From Bacillota bacterium (GTDB taxonomy: Bacteria; Bacillota; Clostridia; Oscillospirales; Ruminococcaceae), in assembly GCA_023396215.1 (NCBI GenBank), contig JAEWWW010000052.1:1-31588 (forward strand): 31,588 nucleotides of DNA. Direction: 5' to 3'. Shown here one piece after another: positions 8,138-15,402 of the stretch. Under the pieces are notes generated by a model. The model did no database searches and was not told the DNA's origin. It saw nothing but the letters and a program-made list of their open reading frames with translations. Made by a program: the position numbers and the translations under genes. Each line of letters opens with the position of its first letter. Positions within the stretch are counted from its first letter, which is position 1.

Positions 8138-8521
8138 ATGGCACAGCAGAAAAAGCAGATTGTGACAGACAAGGCGCCCTCTCCCGCAGGGCCCTATTCA
8201 CAGGCGATTGTGGCGGGCGATTTTGTCTTTGTGGCAGGCCAGCGCCCCCAAAACCCGGCCACAGGGGAAATTCCCGCGGATATTCAGGCGCAGACCCGCC
8301 AGTGCATTGAAAACATTCGGGCCATACTGGAAGAGGCCGGCTGCACGCTGGAGCATCTGGTGCGCTCCAATGTGTACCTCAGCGACATTCGGTATTTCGA
8401 CGAGATGAACGAGGGCTACCGTGAGATGATACCCGCCCCCCTGCCCACCCGCACTACGGTAGGCGTTCAGCTGAGAGGCATTCTCGTAGAGATAGAGGTC
8501 ATCGCTTACAAAGGCAAATAA
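8138..8521 (+). CDS. ridA: RidA family enamine/imine deaminase
   Basis: RidA proteins hydrolyse reactive 2-aminoacrylate-type enamines and imines released by PLP enzymes, protecting PLP-dependent enzymes. The 127-residue length and motifs fit: PAGPYSQA near the N-terminus, VFVAGQ, and the C-terminal PTRTTVGVQLRGILVEIEVIA. The catalytic Arg is present as Arg105, with Glu120 after it. AAAGGA lies upstream of the ATG. It is the first gene of a compact operon with a PAS-HTH regulator, a class V aminotransferase and a dicarboxylate-type symporter. That setting suggests it clears imine intermediates from the aminotransferase or a partner lyase. Confidence 0.92.
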   Translation: MAQQKKQIVTDKAPSPAGPYSQAIVAGDFVFVAGQRPQNPATGEIPADIQAQTRQCIENIRAILEEAGCTLEHLVRSNVYLSDIRYFDEMNEGYREMIPAPLPTRTTVGVQLRGILVEIEVIAYKGK

Positions 8522-8541
8522 CAAACAAGGAGGAAAAAGCT

Positions 8542-9186
8542 ATAAAAAATATTGAGGATGTACTGCCCTTGCTGACGGATATTATTGAGGGCATGGGAAA
8601 ACAGTTTGGTGAGAGTTGTGAGTTTGTGGTGCACGACTACTCAAAGGATTTTGACTCTTCCATTGTGGCTATATGTAATGGGGAGCTTACCGGCCGCCGG
8701 GTTGGGATGGGCGGCACAGATATTGGCCTGCGGGTGCTGCAGGCGCTGGATGAACCGGAAGGACGTTTTAACTACATTACCCAAACACCGGACGGGCGCT
8801 TTTTGCGGTCCAGCACGATTTATATAAAAGACGATAACCAAAAACCCATCGGTTCACTTTGCATTAACCTCGATATAACCGAGATGATTACGGCGCAAAG
8901 CTATCTGCAAAAGTTTATCAATATGCCTCAGGAACCAAACCCGCAGGTGGAAGCGGTTATCTTTGACAACATCGAAGATATGCTGATTGCCATGATACAG
9001 GATTCCATCAACTATGTGGGGGTTCCCGTCGCCAAGATGACGCGGGAGCAAAAGGTAGCGGGCATACAGTACCTGAACAAGCGGGGGGCTATGCGCATCA
9101 AAAACGCGAGCAACATAATCGCTCAATATTACGATGTATCCAAGTACACCATATATAACTATATAAACGGCAGCGAGGATAAGTAA
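8542..9186 (+). CDS. YheO/DauR-like PAS-HTH transcriptional regulator with an apparent ATA start
   Basis: About 214 residues. The N-terminal PAS-like domain of the YheO family is clear (CEFVVHDYSKDFDSSIVAI, NGELTGRRVG, PIGSLCINLDIT). A C-terminal helix-turn-helix follows (NIIAQYYDVSKYTIYNYING). DauR, a family member, controls D-arginine breakdown in Pseudomonas. The start is odd. A strong AAGGAGG (8527-8533) is followed after 8 bases by ATA at 8542, giving IKNIEDVLPLLTDII, and no ATG, GTG or TTG lies at that spacing. The first conventional start, TTG 8569, has no ribosome site and would cut into the first family helix. Either AUA is used or the base is an error or mutation. It probably controls its own operon in response to a small ligand. 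Confidence 0.85.
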   Translation: MKNIEDVLPLLTDIIEGMGKQFGESCEFVVHDYSKDFDSSIVAICNGELTGRRVGMGGTDIGLRVLQALDEPEGRFNYITQTPDGRFLRSSTIYIKDDNQKPIGSLCINLDITEMITAQSYLQKFINMPQEPNPQVEAVIFDNIEDMLIAMIQDSINYVGVPVAKMTREQKVAGIQYLNKRGAMRIKNASNIIAQYYDVSKYTIYNYINGSEDK

Positions 9187-9202
9187 ACAAGGAGGGATTA
9201 TC

Positions 9203-10372
9203 ATGCTCAACACAAAGCTTATAAATGAAGAATTTGCATTTATGGGCGACAACATTTTTCTGAACGTATCTTCTGTGGCGATGCCGCCCAAGAGGGTGCA
9301 GGAGGCCTACAGCTCTTTTATGCAGGAGTATGTTCAGAACTTTGGCGAGGACGTGGTGCCAAAAGCCTGGGGGATTGTAAGCGACGCCCGGCCCAAGGTG
9401 GCCAAGCTGATTAATGCGGCCCAGCCTCATGAAATCGGCTTTGTAAAAAACACTTGCGAGGGGATTTCCATCATTGCCAACGGATACCCCATGCAGGCGG
9501 GCGACAATGTGGTTGTCGCCGACCAGGAGCACCAGTCCAACCTCTTTCCCTGGATTAACATGCGTCAGCAGAAAGGGATAGAGCTAAAGGTTGTAAAAAG
9601 TGTTGAGGGTGAAATACCGCTCGAATCCATGATTGCGGCCATAGACGACCGCACAAAGATACTCACAATATCATCGATACAATTTTCAACGGGATTTTTC
9701 GCCGACCTCAAAGCCCTTGGCGCAGAATGTAAAAAGCGCGGCGTTGTGTTTGTGGTGGACGGCATACAGGCGCTGGGCCGCCTCAAGCTGGATGTGCAGG
9801 AGATGCAGATAGATTATCTGGCGGCGGGCACCAACAAAGGCCTGCTGGGCTCTTTGGGGGCCGGGTTTGTATATTGCAGCGACAGGATTGTTAAGCAGAT
9901 TATACCGCCCTATGCCTCTTATCAAAGCACCGTCAGCCATGTAACCCCGCCCGCCATCACCACCAATTTTGAAGCGCTGGAATGGTACCCTCATGCCCGC
10001 AGGTTTGAATCGGGCAACCTGAGCTACAACTGCATTCTGGCCATATCCAAGGGCATCGACCTGATTTTGGAGCTTGGTATAGAGGAAATAGACCGGCACA
10101 TACGCCAGCTGGAAGCCGATTTGCGCAGCCGCATAGCGGATCTTCCGCTGCAGGTGGTGCAGGCCAAAGACCCCAAAAACTGGGGCGGCATGGTGTGTGT
10201 CTATTATCCGCCCCATTCGGAAGACGAGGTTATCCGCATTTTGTCTGCGCATAAGATATACGCCACCATGCGGGGCGGATATATGCGGTTTGGCCTTGGT
10301 TTTTATAATACCAACGAGCAGATGGAGGTAGTGGAAAAAGCGCTCAGAGAGGTCGCGGCGTTAATCCGGTAG
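9203..10372 (+). CDS. Class V aminotransferase (PLP enzyme)
   Basis: A 389-residue fold-type I PLP enzyme of the aminotransferase class V/cysteine-desulfurase-like superfamily. Recognisable sites are KNTCEGISIIANG (cofactor phosphate), the ring-stacking position in DQEHQSN (His110), Asp186 in VVFVVDGIQALG for the pyridine nitrogen, and Lys212 in LAAGTNKGLLGSLGAGFVY for the Schiff base. The residue before Lys212 is Asn rather than the common His. No catalytic Cys loop of a desulfurase is apparent, so an amino acid or amine transaminase, epimerase or lyase is more likely. AAGGAGG precedes the ATG. It sits between a PAS-HTH regulator and an amino/dicarboxylic acid symporter, in a breakdown-type operon. 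The substrate is unknown. Confidence 0.9.
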   Translation: MLNTKLINEEFAFMGDNIFLNVSSVAMPPKRVQEAYSSFMQEYVQNFGEDVVPKAWGIVSDARPKVAKLINAAQPHEIGFVKNTCEGISIIANGYPMQAGDNVVVADQEHQSNLFPWINMRQQKGIELKVVKSVEGEIPLESMIAAIDDRTKILTISSIQFSTGFFADLKALGAECKKRGVVFVVDGIQALGRLKLDVQEMQIDYLAAGTNKGLLGSLGAGFVYCSDRIVKQIIPPYASYQSTVSHVTPPAITTNFEALEWYPHARRFESGNLSYNCILAISKGIDLILELGIEEIDRHIRQLEADLRSRIADLPLQVVQAKDPKNWGGMVCVYYPPHSEDEVIRILSAHKIYATMRGGYMRFGLGFYNTNEQMEVVEKALREVAALIR

Positions 10373-10399
10373 TATGAAAAAAAGAAAGAGGTGTGTATT

Positions 10400-11635
10400 G
10401 TGAGCATTGTAAGGTCCTACAAAAAGATCCCTCTTCTCACCAAACTGTTGGTCGCCATGGTCATTGGCGCCATACTCGGTATGATTTTTGGCCCACGAAC
10501 AGAGGTCATCAAACCCTTGGGCACCATCTTCCTCAACCTTTTGAAGATGGCCGCGCTGCCGCTGGTCATTGTCAACCTGATTTCAGGCATTTCCTCGCTG
10601 GACGACCCCAAAATCTTTGGGCGGGTCGGCATCAAGATTATGGTTTACTACTTTGTCACCACGGCTGTCGCTATCGTGCTGGGGCTTGGCATGGGCACGC
10701 TGCTCAAACCGGGCGCGGGCTTTGTGCTGGAGGGCAGCTATGAGGGCGCCATCGCCACCATCCCTTCCTTTGGCGAAACCATCATCGGCCTGCTGCCGGG
10801 CAACATTTTTGCCGCCCTTACCGAAGGCCGCTTCGACCAGATTGTGGTGTTCAGCGCCATTGTGGGTGTGGCAATCCTGTTTCTCAAAAAAGAGGATAAG
10901 GAGATACTTACCAAGGGCTTCAACGCTCTGGCACAGCTGTTTAACAAAATCATCGGCGGCATCATGGTCTACGCTCCCATTGGCATCTGTGCGCTGATGG
11001 CTACGACGGTGGGCAAATACGGCTCGATGATGGGCGGCTTCCTTGCCAAATACCTGGGTGCTTCCTACCTGACCGTGCTGCTGCACATCGGCTTTTACAT
11101 GATTTTGCTTCTGGTATTCACAGGCATGTCGCCGGCCCGCTTTCTCAAAAAAGCATCGGTTCTGATGGTGACTGCCCTGAGCACCAGCTCCAGTCTGGCC
11201 TGTGTGCCGGTCGGCCTGCAGTGCTCCGACGATTTGGAGGTTCCCCGTTCTATCTCCAGCTTCACCATCCCCCTTGGCTCTCAGGTGAACAAAGACGGCA
11301 ACGGCATGATGCTGGCCATCACCTTCCTGTTTGCGGCGCAGGCGATTAACGCCCCTCTGTCGATGGGAATTCTCCTGAAGGTGGTTCTGATTTCTCTTAT
11401 CCTTACGACAGGCGCCGGCGGAGTTCCCGGCGGGGGCATCGTCACCATCGCCATTATTGTCGACGCCTTCGGCCTGCCGCTGGAGGTGGTGGGCATTATC
11501 TCCGGTATCTTTGCGCTGATTGATATGGGCTACACCATGATGAACTGCCTGGGCGACCTGGTGGGAACGGTCATTGTAGCGCATTCAGAGAAAAAACGTC
11601 TGGCAAAGGCAGACAAGATAAGCGCAACGGTATAA
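10400..11635 (+). CDS. Dicarboxylate/amino acid:cation symporter (DAACS/SDF family)
   Basis: A 411-residue integral membrane symporter of the glutamate/dicarboxylate family, expected to bring in an acidic or neutral amino acid or dicarboxylate with Na+ or H+. The scaffold is typical: PLLTKLLVAMVIGAILGMIFG at the N-terminus, the re-entrant loop HP1 serine run STSSSLACVP, the cation/substrate segment GSQVNKDGNGM where GltPh has NMDGT, and the HP2 loop GAGGVPGGGI. I prefer GTG 10400, 8 bases behind GAGG (10388-10391), over the GTG at 10391, which overlaps that site. It lies 27 bases after the aminotransferase and is followed by a 16-bp perfect hairpin, so it closes the operon. Confidence 0.92.
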   Translation: MSIVRSYKKIPLLTKLLVAMVIGAILGMIFGPRTEVIKPLGTIFLNLLKMAALPLVIVNLISGISSLDDPKIFGRVGIKIMVYYFVTTAVAIVLGLGMGTLLKPGAGFVLEGSYEGAIATIPSFGETIIGLLPGNIFAALTEGRFDQIVVFSAIVGVAILFLKKEDKEILTKGFNALAQLFNKIIGGIMVYAPIGICALMATTVGKYGSMMGGFLAKYLGASYLTVLLHIGFYMILLLVFTGMSPARFLKKASVLMVTALSTSSSLACVPVGLQCSDDLEVPRSISSFTIPLGSQVNKDGNGMMLAITFLFAAQAINAPLSMGILLKVVLISLILTTGAGGVPGGGIVTIAIIVDAFGLPLEVVGIISGIFALIDMGYTMMNCLGDLVGTVIVAHSEKKRLAKADKISATV

Positions 11636-11671
11636 AATACAGCGTACCACGAATTTCCCATATAGCCACAA

Positions 11672-11706
11672 GCAGCAAGCGCCCGCCAATGGCGGGCGCT
11701 TGCTGC
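11672..11706 (+). terminator. Perfect GC hairpin after the symporter, no U tract
   Basis: A 16-bp perfect stem (11672-11687 with 11691-11706) with loop AAT and no T run, resembling the post-glgA hairpin in design. It lies 36 bases past the symporter stop. Confidence 0.6.
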
Positions 11707-11708
11707 GG

Positions 11709-11745
11709 GAAAAACAACAGGCCGCCCGGCTTTAAACCGGGCGGC
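11709..11745 (-). terminator. Terminator of the rubredoxin transcript
   Basis: On the minus strand a 9-bp GC stem (11745-11737 with 11729-11721) around 7 bases is followed by CTGTTGTTTTTC. It sits just past the rubredoxin stop. Confidence 0.8.
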
Positions 11746-11776
11746 TGCTCTGCTTATGCTAAAAGGGCGTGAAATT

Positions 11777-11935
11777 CTATTGTTTTTCAAAGTTGTCCTT
11801 GTCAGCGCCGCACAGAGGGCAAACGAAATCCTCGGGCAGATCCTCCCATTTGGTGCCGGGGGCAATGCCGTTATCGGGGTCGCCGGCCTCTTCATCATAG
11901 ACATAACCACATACAATGCATTCATACTATGCCAT
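11777..11935 (-). pseudogene. Rubredoxin with an in-frame amber codon at position 3
   Basis: Read on the minus strand from ATG 11935, the frame is M-A-stop(TAG 11929-11927)-YECIVCGYVYDEEAGDPDNG...PEDFVCPLCGADKDNFEKQ-stop. That is a complete 52-codon rubredoxin with both CxxCG iron knuckles (CIVCG and CPLCG). Close relatives normally read M-x-K-Y-x-C here, so one change from AAG to TAG explains it. The ribosome site TAGGAGG (11950-11944) is ideally 8 bases from the ATG, and a terminator follows. Everything except codon 3 looks maintained, so this is a very fresh lesion, a readthrough or re-initiation case, or a base error. TAG ends other genes here, so it is not reassigned. If functional, it is a one-electron iron carrier. 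Confidence 0.85.
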
Positions 11936-12230
11936 AGGGGGTACCTCCTAATTTTTTGTTATTATTCAGCCAAACCGGGCAGGCCGGCGGGCTGTGGTCA
12001 ACGGGCTTACAAATGCTGGCATACAGGCGGGCAGGCTCCTGATAAGCAACCCAAGTATGACCTTGATTTTTCCATAGTATACCACGTTTCATTGCCAAAA
12101 GAAAGCGGCAAATGTAAATATGCGGGGCAAAACCGGCAAAGGGGCCGCACCCCAACCGGGCGCATGCCATCGGGGAGAGAAAGTGGGTTTATAGCGGAGA
12201 AGGGTAGTGCCAAAATTGCCCGGCCTATGC

Positions 12231-12236
12231 TATAAT
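12231..12236 (+). promoter_or_regulatory. Extended -10 element upstream of the acetate-kinase-family gene
   Basis: TGCTATAAT (12228-12236) is a consensus extended -10; no good -35 is visible at the right distance. It would give a leader of about 135 bases containing a small AAACCGG/CCGGTTT hairpin (12298-12317). Confidence 0.6.
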
Positions 12237-12375
12237 AACCTGGTCTATCCGCAAAGCGCGGCGCCGCGGGCGGGGGAGTATCCAATGCTCACCTGCCAAA
12301 CCGGCGAAACCCGGTTTCGTCGCCCCGGGGCTTACAAAATCATCCATCAACAATCCATTTATATGAGGTGAACAA

Positions 12376-13563
12376 ATGAAAATTCTGATTTGCAACGTGG
12401 GCAGCACATCCTTGAAGTACCGGCTGCTGGATATGCAGGACAACGAGCGCACCCTTGCCGTGGGCAAGATGGAGCGGGTGGGCAGCCCGCAGGGGGCCTT
12501 TGCCCATCGGGATGAAGCCGGAAACAGTCTGGAGCGCACCCTGCCTATCCCCGACCACGGCGTGGGCATCAGCCTGATGCTGAAGCAGCTTGTGGGCGGC
12601 GTGATATCCTCGCTGCAGGAGGTTGCCTGCGTGGGCTTCAAGGTGGTGCATGCACGGGGCGTAACCGGGGTTCAGCTGCTGGACGAAAGGGTGCTGGAGG
12701 CGATGGCACAGTTTAACTGCATCGCGCCTTCCCACAACCCGCCCTATATCGCCGCCATCCGGCAGTTTGCCCGCCTCATGCCGGGTGTGCCGCTGATAGG
12801 CTCCTTTGAAACCGGGTTCCACGCCGATATCCCGCCCAAGGCGTATCTTTACTCTATCCCCAAAGCGCTGGAGCAGCAGTACGGCATCCGCCGCTACGGC
12901 TTTCACGGCGCCTCCCACGAGTATGTCGCGGGTATGGTGGAGCAGTTCATGGGCAGAAAAGACCTGCGGGTGGTGACCTGCCATCTGGGCGGCAGCGGAT
13001 CGCTCTGCGCGGTGCATAACGGCCGCTCGGTGGATACCACGCTGGGCTTCTCGCTGCAGTCGGGCATCATGCACAACAACCGCTGCGGCGACATCGACCC
13101 CTATATCCCGCTGTATCTCATGGAAGAGCAGGGGATGACGCTGGAGGAGGTCAAAGACCTGCTGAACAAAAAGAGCGGTTTTTTGGGGCTTTCGGGGGTT
13201 TCCAACGACCTGCGGGATATTGAAGAGGCGGCGCAGCAGGGCAATGCCGACGCCCAGAACTGCATTGACGCCTACTGCTACAGCATCAAAAAGCAGATTG
13301 GCGGTTACGCCTGCGCCATGGGCGGGCTGGACGCCATCGCCTTTGCCGGCGGCATCGGTGAAAACAGCCCGCTGGTGCGCAGTTTGGTCTGCCGGGGGCT
13401 GGAGTTTTTAGGCGTTCGGCTGGATGACAGCCGCAACCAGGCCACCGGCTGCGACCGCGAGCTGTCGCAAGAGGGCTCTCCGGTCAAGGTTTATGTGGTT
13501 GCCACCAACGAGGAGATTGTGGTAGCCCGCAAAGCGCGTGATTATCTGGCTGCCGCCAAATAA
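12376..13563 (+). CDS. Divergent acetate/propionate kinase family protein
   Basis: A 395-residue ASKHA kinase of the acetate kinase family, which moves phosphate between ATP and a short-chain carboxylate. Conserved parts are the N-terminal CNVGSTSLKY (Asn7), SHNPP (His120), RRYGFHGASH (His177), NNRCGDIDP (Arg236), KKSGFLGLSGVSNDLRD, AFAGGIGENS and TNEE. Compared with the Methanosarcina enzyme, the substrate-site Arg91 is Lys (FKVVHARG), catalytic Asp148 is Glu (FETGFH), and the HLGNG loop is HLGGSG. I recall the same set in a clostridial subfamily annotated acetate/propionate family kinase, so these are likely subfamily traits. AGGTG precedes the ATG. No phosphotransacetylase lies nearby, so the substrate could be another short acid. 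Confidence 0.88.
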   Translation: MKILICNVGSTSLKYRLLDMQDNERTLAVGKMERVGSPQGAFAHRDEAGNSLERTLPIPDHGVGISLMLKQLVGGVISSLQEVACVGFKVVHARGVTGVQLLDERVLEAMAQFNCIAPSHNPPYIAAIRQFARLMPGVPLIGSFETGFHADIPPKAYLYSIPKALEQQYGIRRYGFHGASHEYVAGMVEQFMGRKDLRVVTCHLGGSGSLCAVHNGRSVDTTLGFSLQSGIMHNNRCGDIDPYIPLYLMEEQGMTLEEVKDLLNKKSGFLGLSGVSNDLRDIEEAAQQGNADAQNCIDAYCYSIKKQIGGYACAMGGLDAIAFAGGIGENSPLVRSLVCRGLEFLGVRLDDSRNQATGCDRELSQEGSPVKVYVVATNEEIVVARKARDYLAAAK

Positions 13564-13610
13564 TCAAGGCCGAGCTTTGAGGATGTCAAAGAATTGACCA
13601 CCCCCCACAA

Positions 13611-13716
13611 GGGGGACTTCGTGTCCTGCGCAAAACCTGTGGGTTTTGCGTCCAGCCGTCCCCCTCGTGAACACCCCCAAGCAAAACTGTCCCCTCCCCC
13701 GCAGACAGTTTTATTT
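13611..13716 (+). terminator. Compound hairpin region ending in a terminator
   Basis: GGGGGAC (13611-13617) can pair with GTCCCCC (13658-13664), enclosing a perfect 9-bp hairpin CGCAAAACC-TGTG-GGTTTTGCG (13629-13650). Then AAAACTGTC (13683-13691) pairs with GACAGTTTT (13704-13712), followed by ATTT, the likely end of the kinase transcript. Confidence 0.6.
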
Positions 13717-13740
13717 GTGCGCTACTTTTTTGACAAGCTG

Positions 13741-13776
13741 AAAGCTGCCCTCCCCCAAGCGGGGGAGGGCAGCTTT
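13741..13776. terminator. Hairpin between convergent genes
   Basis: A 16-bp perfect stem (13741-13756 with 13761-13776) around AAGC, with short A3/T4 ends. It lies between the kinase gene (+) and the ZIP transporter (-), and ends 16 bases from the latter's stop. Confidence 0.7.
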
Positions 13777-13791
13777 TCGCATCGTCTTTTG

Positions 13792-14610
13792 TCAGATAAA
13801 GAGCAGCAGGCTGACCGCCATCACCATCATACCAGCCACCATGCCGTAGATGGAAAGATGGGCCTCGCCATATTCGCGGGCGGTGGGCAGCAGCTCGTCC
13901 AGCGAGATGAACACCATAATGCCCGCCACCATGGCGAAAAGCACCCCGAAGGTGATGTCGTTGAAAAACCGGGCGAAAATCAGGTAGCCTACCAGCGCCC
14001 CCACCGGCTCTGAAAGGCCGGATAAAAAGGAAAGCCAGAAGGCCCGCTTGCGGTCGCCGGTGGCATAGTAGATTGGCACCGCAACCGCAATTCCCTCCGG
14101 GATGTTGTGGATGGCAATGGCTACGGCGATGGCGATACCCAGCGACGGGTCCTTCAGGGCCGAGGTGAAGGTGGCCAGACCCTCGGGGAAGTTGTGGATG
14201 CCGATGGCCAGCGCGCTCATGAGGCCCATGCGCATCAGGCTGTTCTTTTTGCGCTCCAGCACGCAGTTTTCGTCGCAGATTTCCTCCACCATGCGTGCCT
14301 CGTGGGGGTTTTCCTCAGAAGGCACCAGATGGTCGATGATGGCAATCAAAAAGATGCCCCCAAAAAACGCTGCTGCGGTGGCCCAGTTGCCCGGGGCCAC
14401 CCCCAGCGCCTCAACCAGGCTTTCCCGGGCTTTTACAAAAATCTCGACAAAGGAAACATAAATCATCACGCCGCCCGAAAAACCCAACGCCACCGATAAA
14501 AAGCGGGTGTTGGTTTTTTTACCAAGCAGTGCAATCAAGCTGCCAAATCCGGTAGAGAGCCCCGCGAAGAGGGTCAGCGAAAAGGCGAATAGTACGGTCT
14601 TTAGTTCCAG
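13792..14610 (-). CDS. ZIP-family metal transporter (ZupT-like), apparent CTG start
   Basis: About 272 residues with eight predicted membrane segments. ZupT-like members import Zn2+ and other divalent metals. Both metal-site helices are intact: GIHNFPEGLATF (around residues 138-149) and AIHNIPEGIAVAVP (167-180). A His/Glu/Cys-containing cytoplasmic loop (ENPHEARMVEEICDENC) lies between segments 3 and 4. On the start: the strong GGGAGGG (14623-14617) is followed after 6 bases by CTG 14610, giving LELKTVLFAF, while the only conventional upstream codon, GTG 14655, has no ribosome site and would read through this one. CTG use, or a base change from ATG, seems likelier than a 15-residue extension. 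Confidence 0.87.
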   Translation of the reverse strand: MELKTVLFAFSLTLFAGLSTGFGSLIALLGKKTNTRFLSVALGFSGGVMIYVSFVEIFVKARESLVEALGVAPGNWATAAAFFGGIFLIAIIDHLVPSEENPHEARMVEEICDENCVLERKKNSLMRMGLMSALAIGIHNFPEGLATFTSALKDPSLGIAIAVAIAIHNIPEGIAVAVPIYYATGDRKRAFWLSFLSGLSEPVGALVGYLIFARFFNDITFGVLFAMVAGIMVFISLDELLPTAREYGEAHLSIYGMVAGMMVMAVSLLLFI

Positions 14611-14711
14611 AACAGTCCCTCCCTTTATTTGTCTTTTAAAGCGGTAAATATACACAGGAGACGCCTGCGGCTATTGTACCACAAAGCGCCGTGCTAAAAA
14701 AGGGCGGGCGT

Positions 14712-14742
14712 AAAAAAACCGCCCGGCTGCAATGCCCGGCGG
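14712..14742 (-). terminator. Terminator of the iron-sulfur flavoprotein gene
   Basis: On the minus strand CCGCCgGGC and GCCgGGCGG pair with one central mismatch around ATTGCA, followed by seven T's. Confidence 0.75.
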
Positions 14743-14772
14743 ATTGGTATTTTGGGGGTTCGGCAAGCCCGG

Positions 14773-15402
14773 TCAGCGGATGAAATTGGTCCGCTGGGGC
14801 TTCTCCTTCATGGGGAGCTGGATGCCTGCCGCCTTGCCTGCCTCGATGCAGCGCAGCAGCCACACCATATTGTTGCCCAGCGTGCGCATCGTCTGCATCC
14901 CCTCGGCGTCCTGCTTCACCTCTTCGGGGGTGTTGCCATGCACCATGTTCCAATACTGCGAAGAAACAACCGGCATATTGCTGATGGTGAAGTACTTATT
15001 GAGCTGGTCAAAGGCAGCGGTTGACCCGCCCCGGCGGCAACTGACAATCGCGGCCCCCGGCTTATGGGCAAACACGCTGCCGCCCGCGTAAAAGCATCGG
15101 TCCAAAAAGGAGGTGATAAAGCCCGAAGCGCCCGCATAATGCACGGGGGAGCCTACAACCACCCCGTCGGCTTCCTTCATCAGGGCCAGCGCCTGGTTTA
15201 CGGTATCATCATTGAAAACGCATTTGCCCGAGTTGGTTTTCCGGCAATGGCCGCAGGCGGTGCAGCCCCGGATAGGCTGCTTGCCCACATGAAAAATTTC
15301 TGTATTAATGCCCGATTTTACAATCTGCCCCGCCACCTCGCACAATGCCGTGTAGGTGCACCCCTTTTCGTTGGGGCTGCCGTTAATAAGCAATACCTTC
15401 AT
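14773..15402 (-). CDS. Iron-sulfur flavoprotein / NADPH-dependent FMN reductase family
   Basis: A 209-residue flavodoxin-fold protein. The N-terminal KVLLINGSPNEKGCTYTAL is the FMN phosphate loop, and GSPVHYAGASG is the second flavin loop. Four cysteines (Cys47, Cys50, Cys53, Cys61; CTACGHC then C after seven residues) match the compact cluster motif of Isf-type iron-sulfur flavoproteins. These move electrons, often from ferredoxin, and may reduce O2, peroxide or quinone-like compounds; the acceptor here is unknown. The ATG follows an AGAGGTG-type site. A palindrome and an extended -10 lie upstream in the intergenic region. The neighbouring ZIP transporter and rubredoxin hint at a metal/redox theme, but the genes are separately terminated. 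Confidence 0.88.
   Translation of the reverse strand: MKVLLINGSPNEKGCTYTALCEVAGQIVKSGINTEIFHVGKQPIRGCTACGHCRKTNSGKCVFNDDTVNQALALMKEADGVVVGSPVHYAGASGFITSFLDRCFYAGGSVFAHKPGAAIVSCRRGGSTAAFDQLNKYFTISNMPVVSSQYWNMVHGNTPEEVKQDAEGMQTMRTLGNNMVWLLRCIEAGKAAGIQLPMKEKPQRTNFIR

Noticed and set aside
10583..11584. 333-codon ORF on the minus strand
   Set aside because: It is the shadow of the DAACS symporter, with a low-complexity H/Q/N/D-rich translation and no ribosome site.
11530..11925. 131-codon minus ORF overlapping the rubredoxin (MNALYVVMSMMKRP)
   Set aside because: It is the rubredoxin region read in a shifted frame; the true frame shows both CxxCG motifs.
13594..14013. 139-codon + ORF with a His-rich stretch (HHHHTSHH)
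   Set aside because: It runs through two terminators and antisense to the ZIP gene; the His run is a frame effect.
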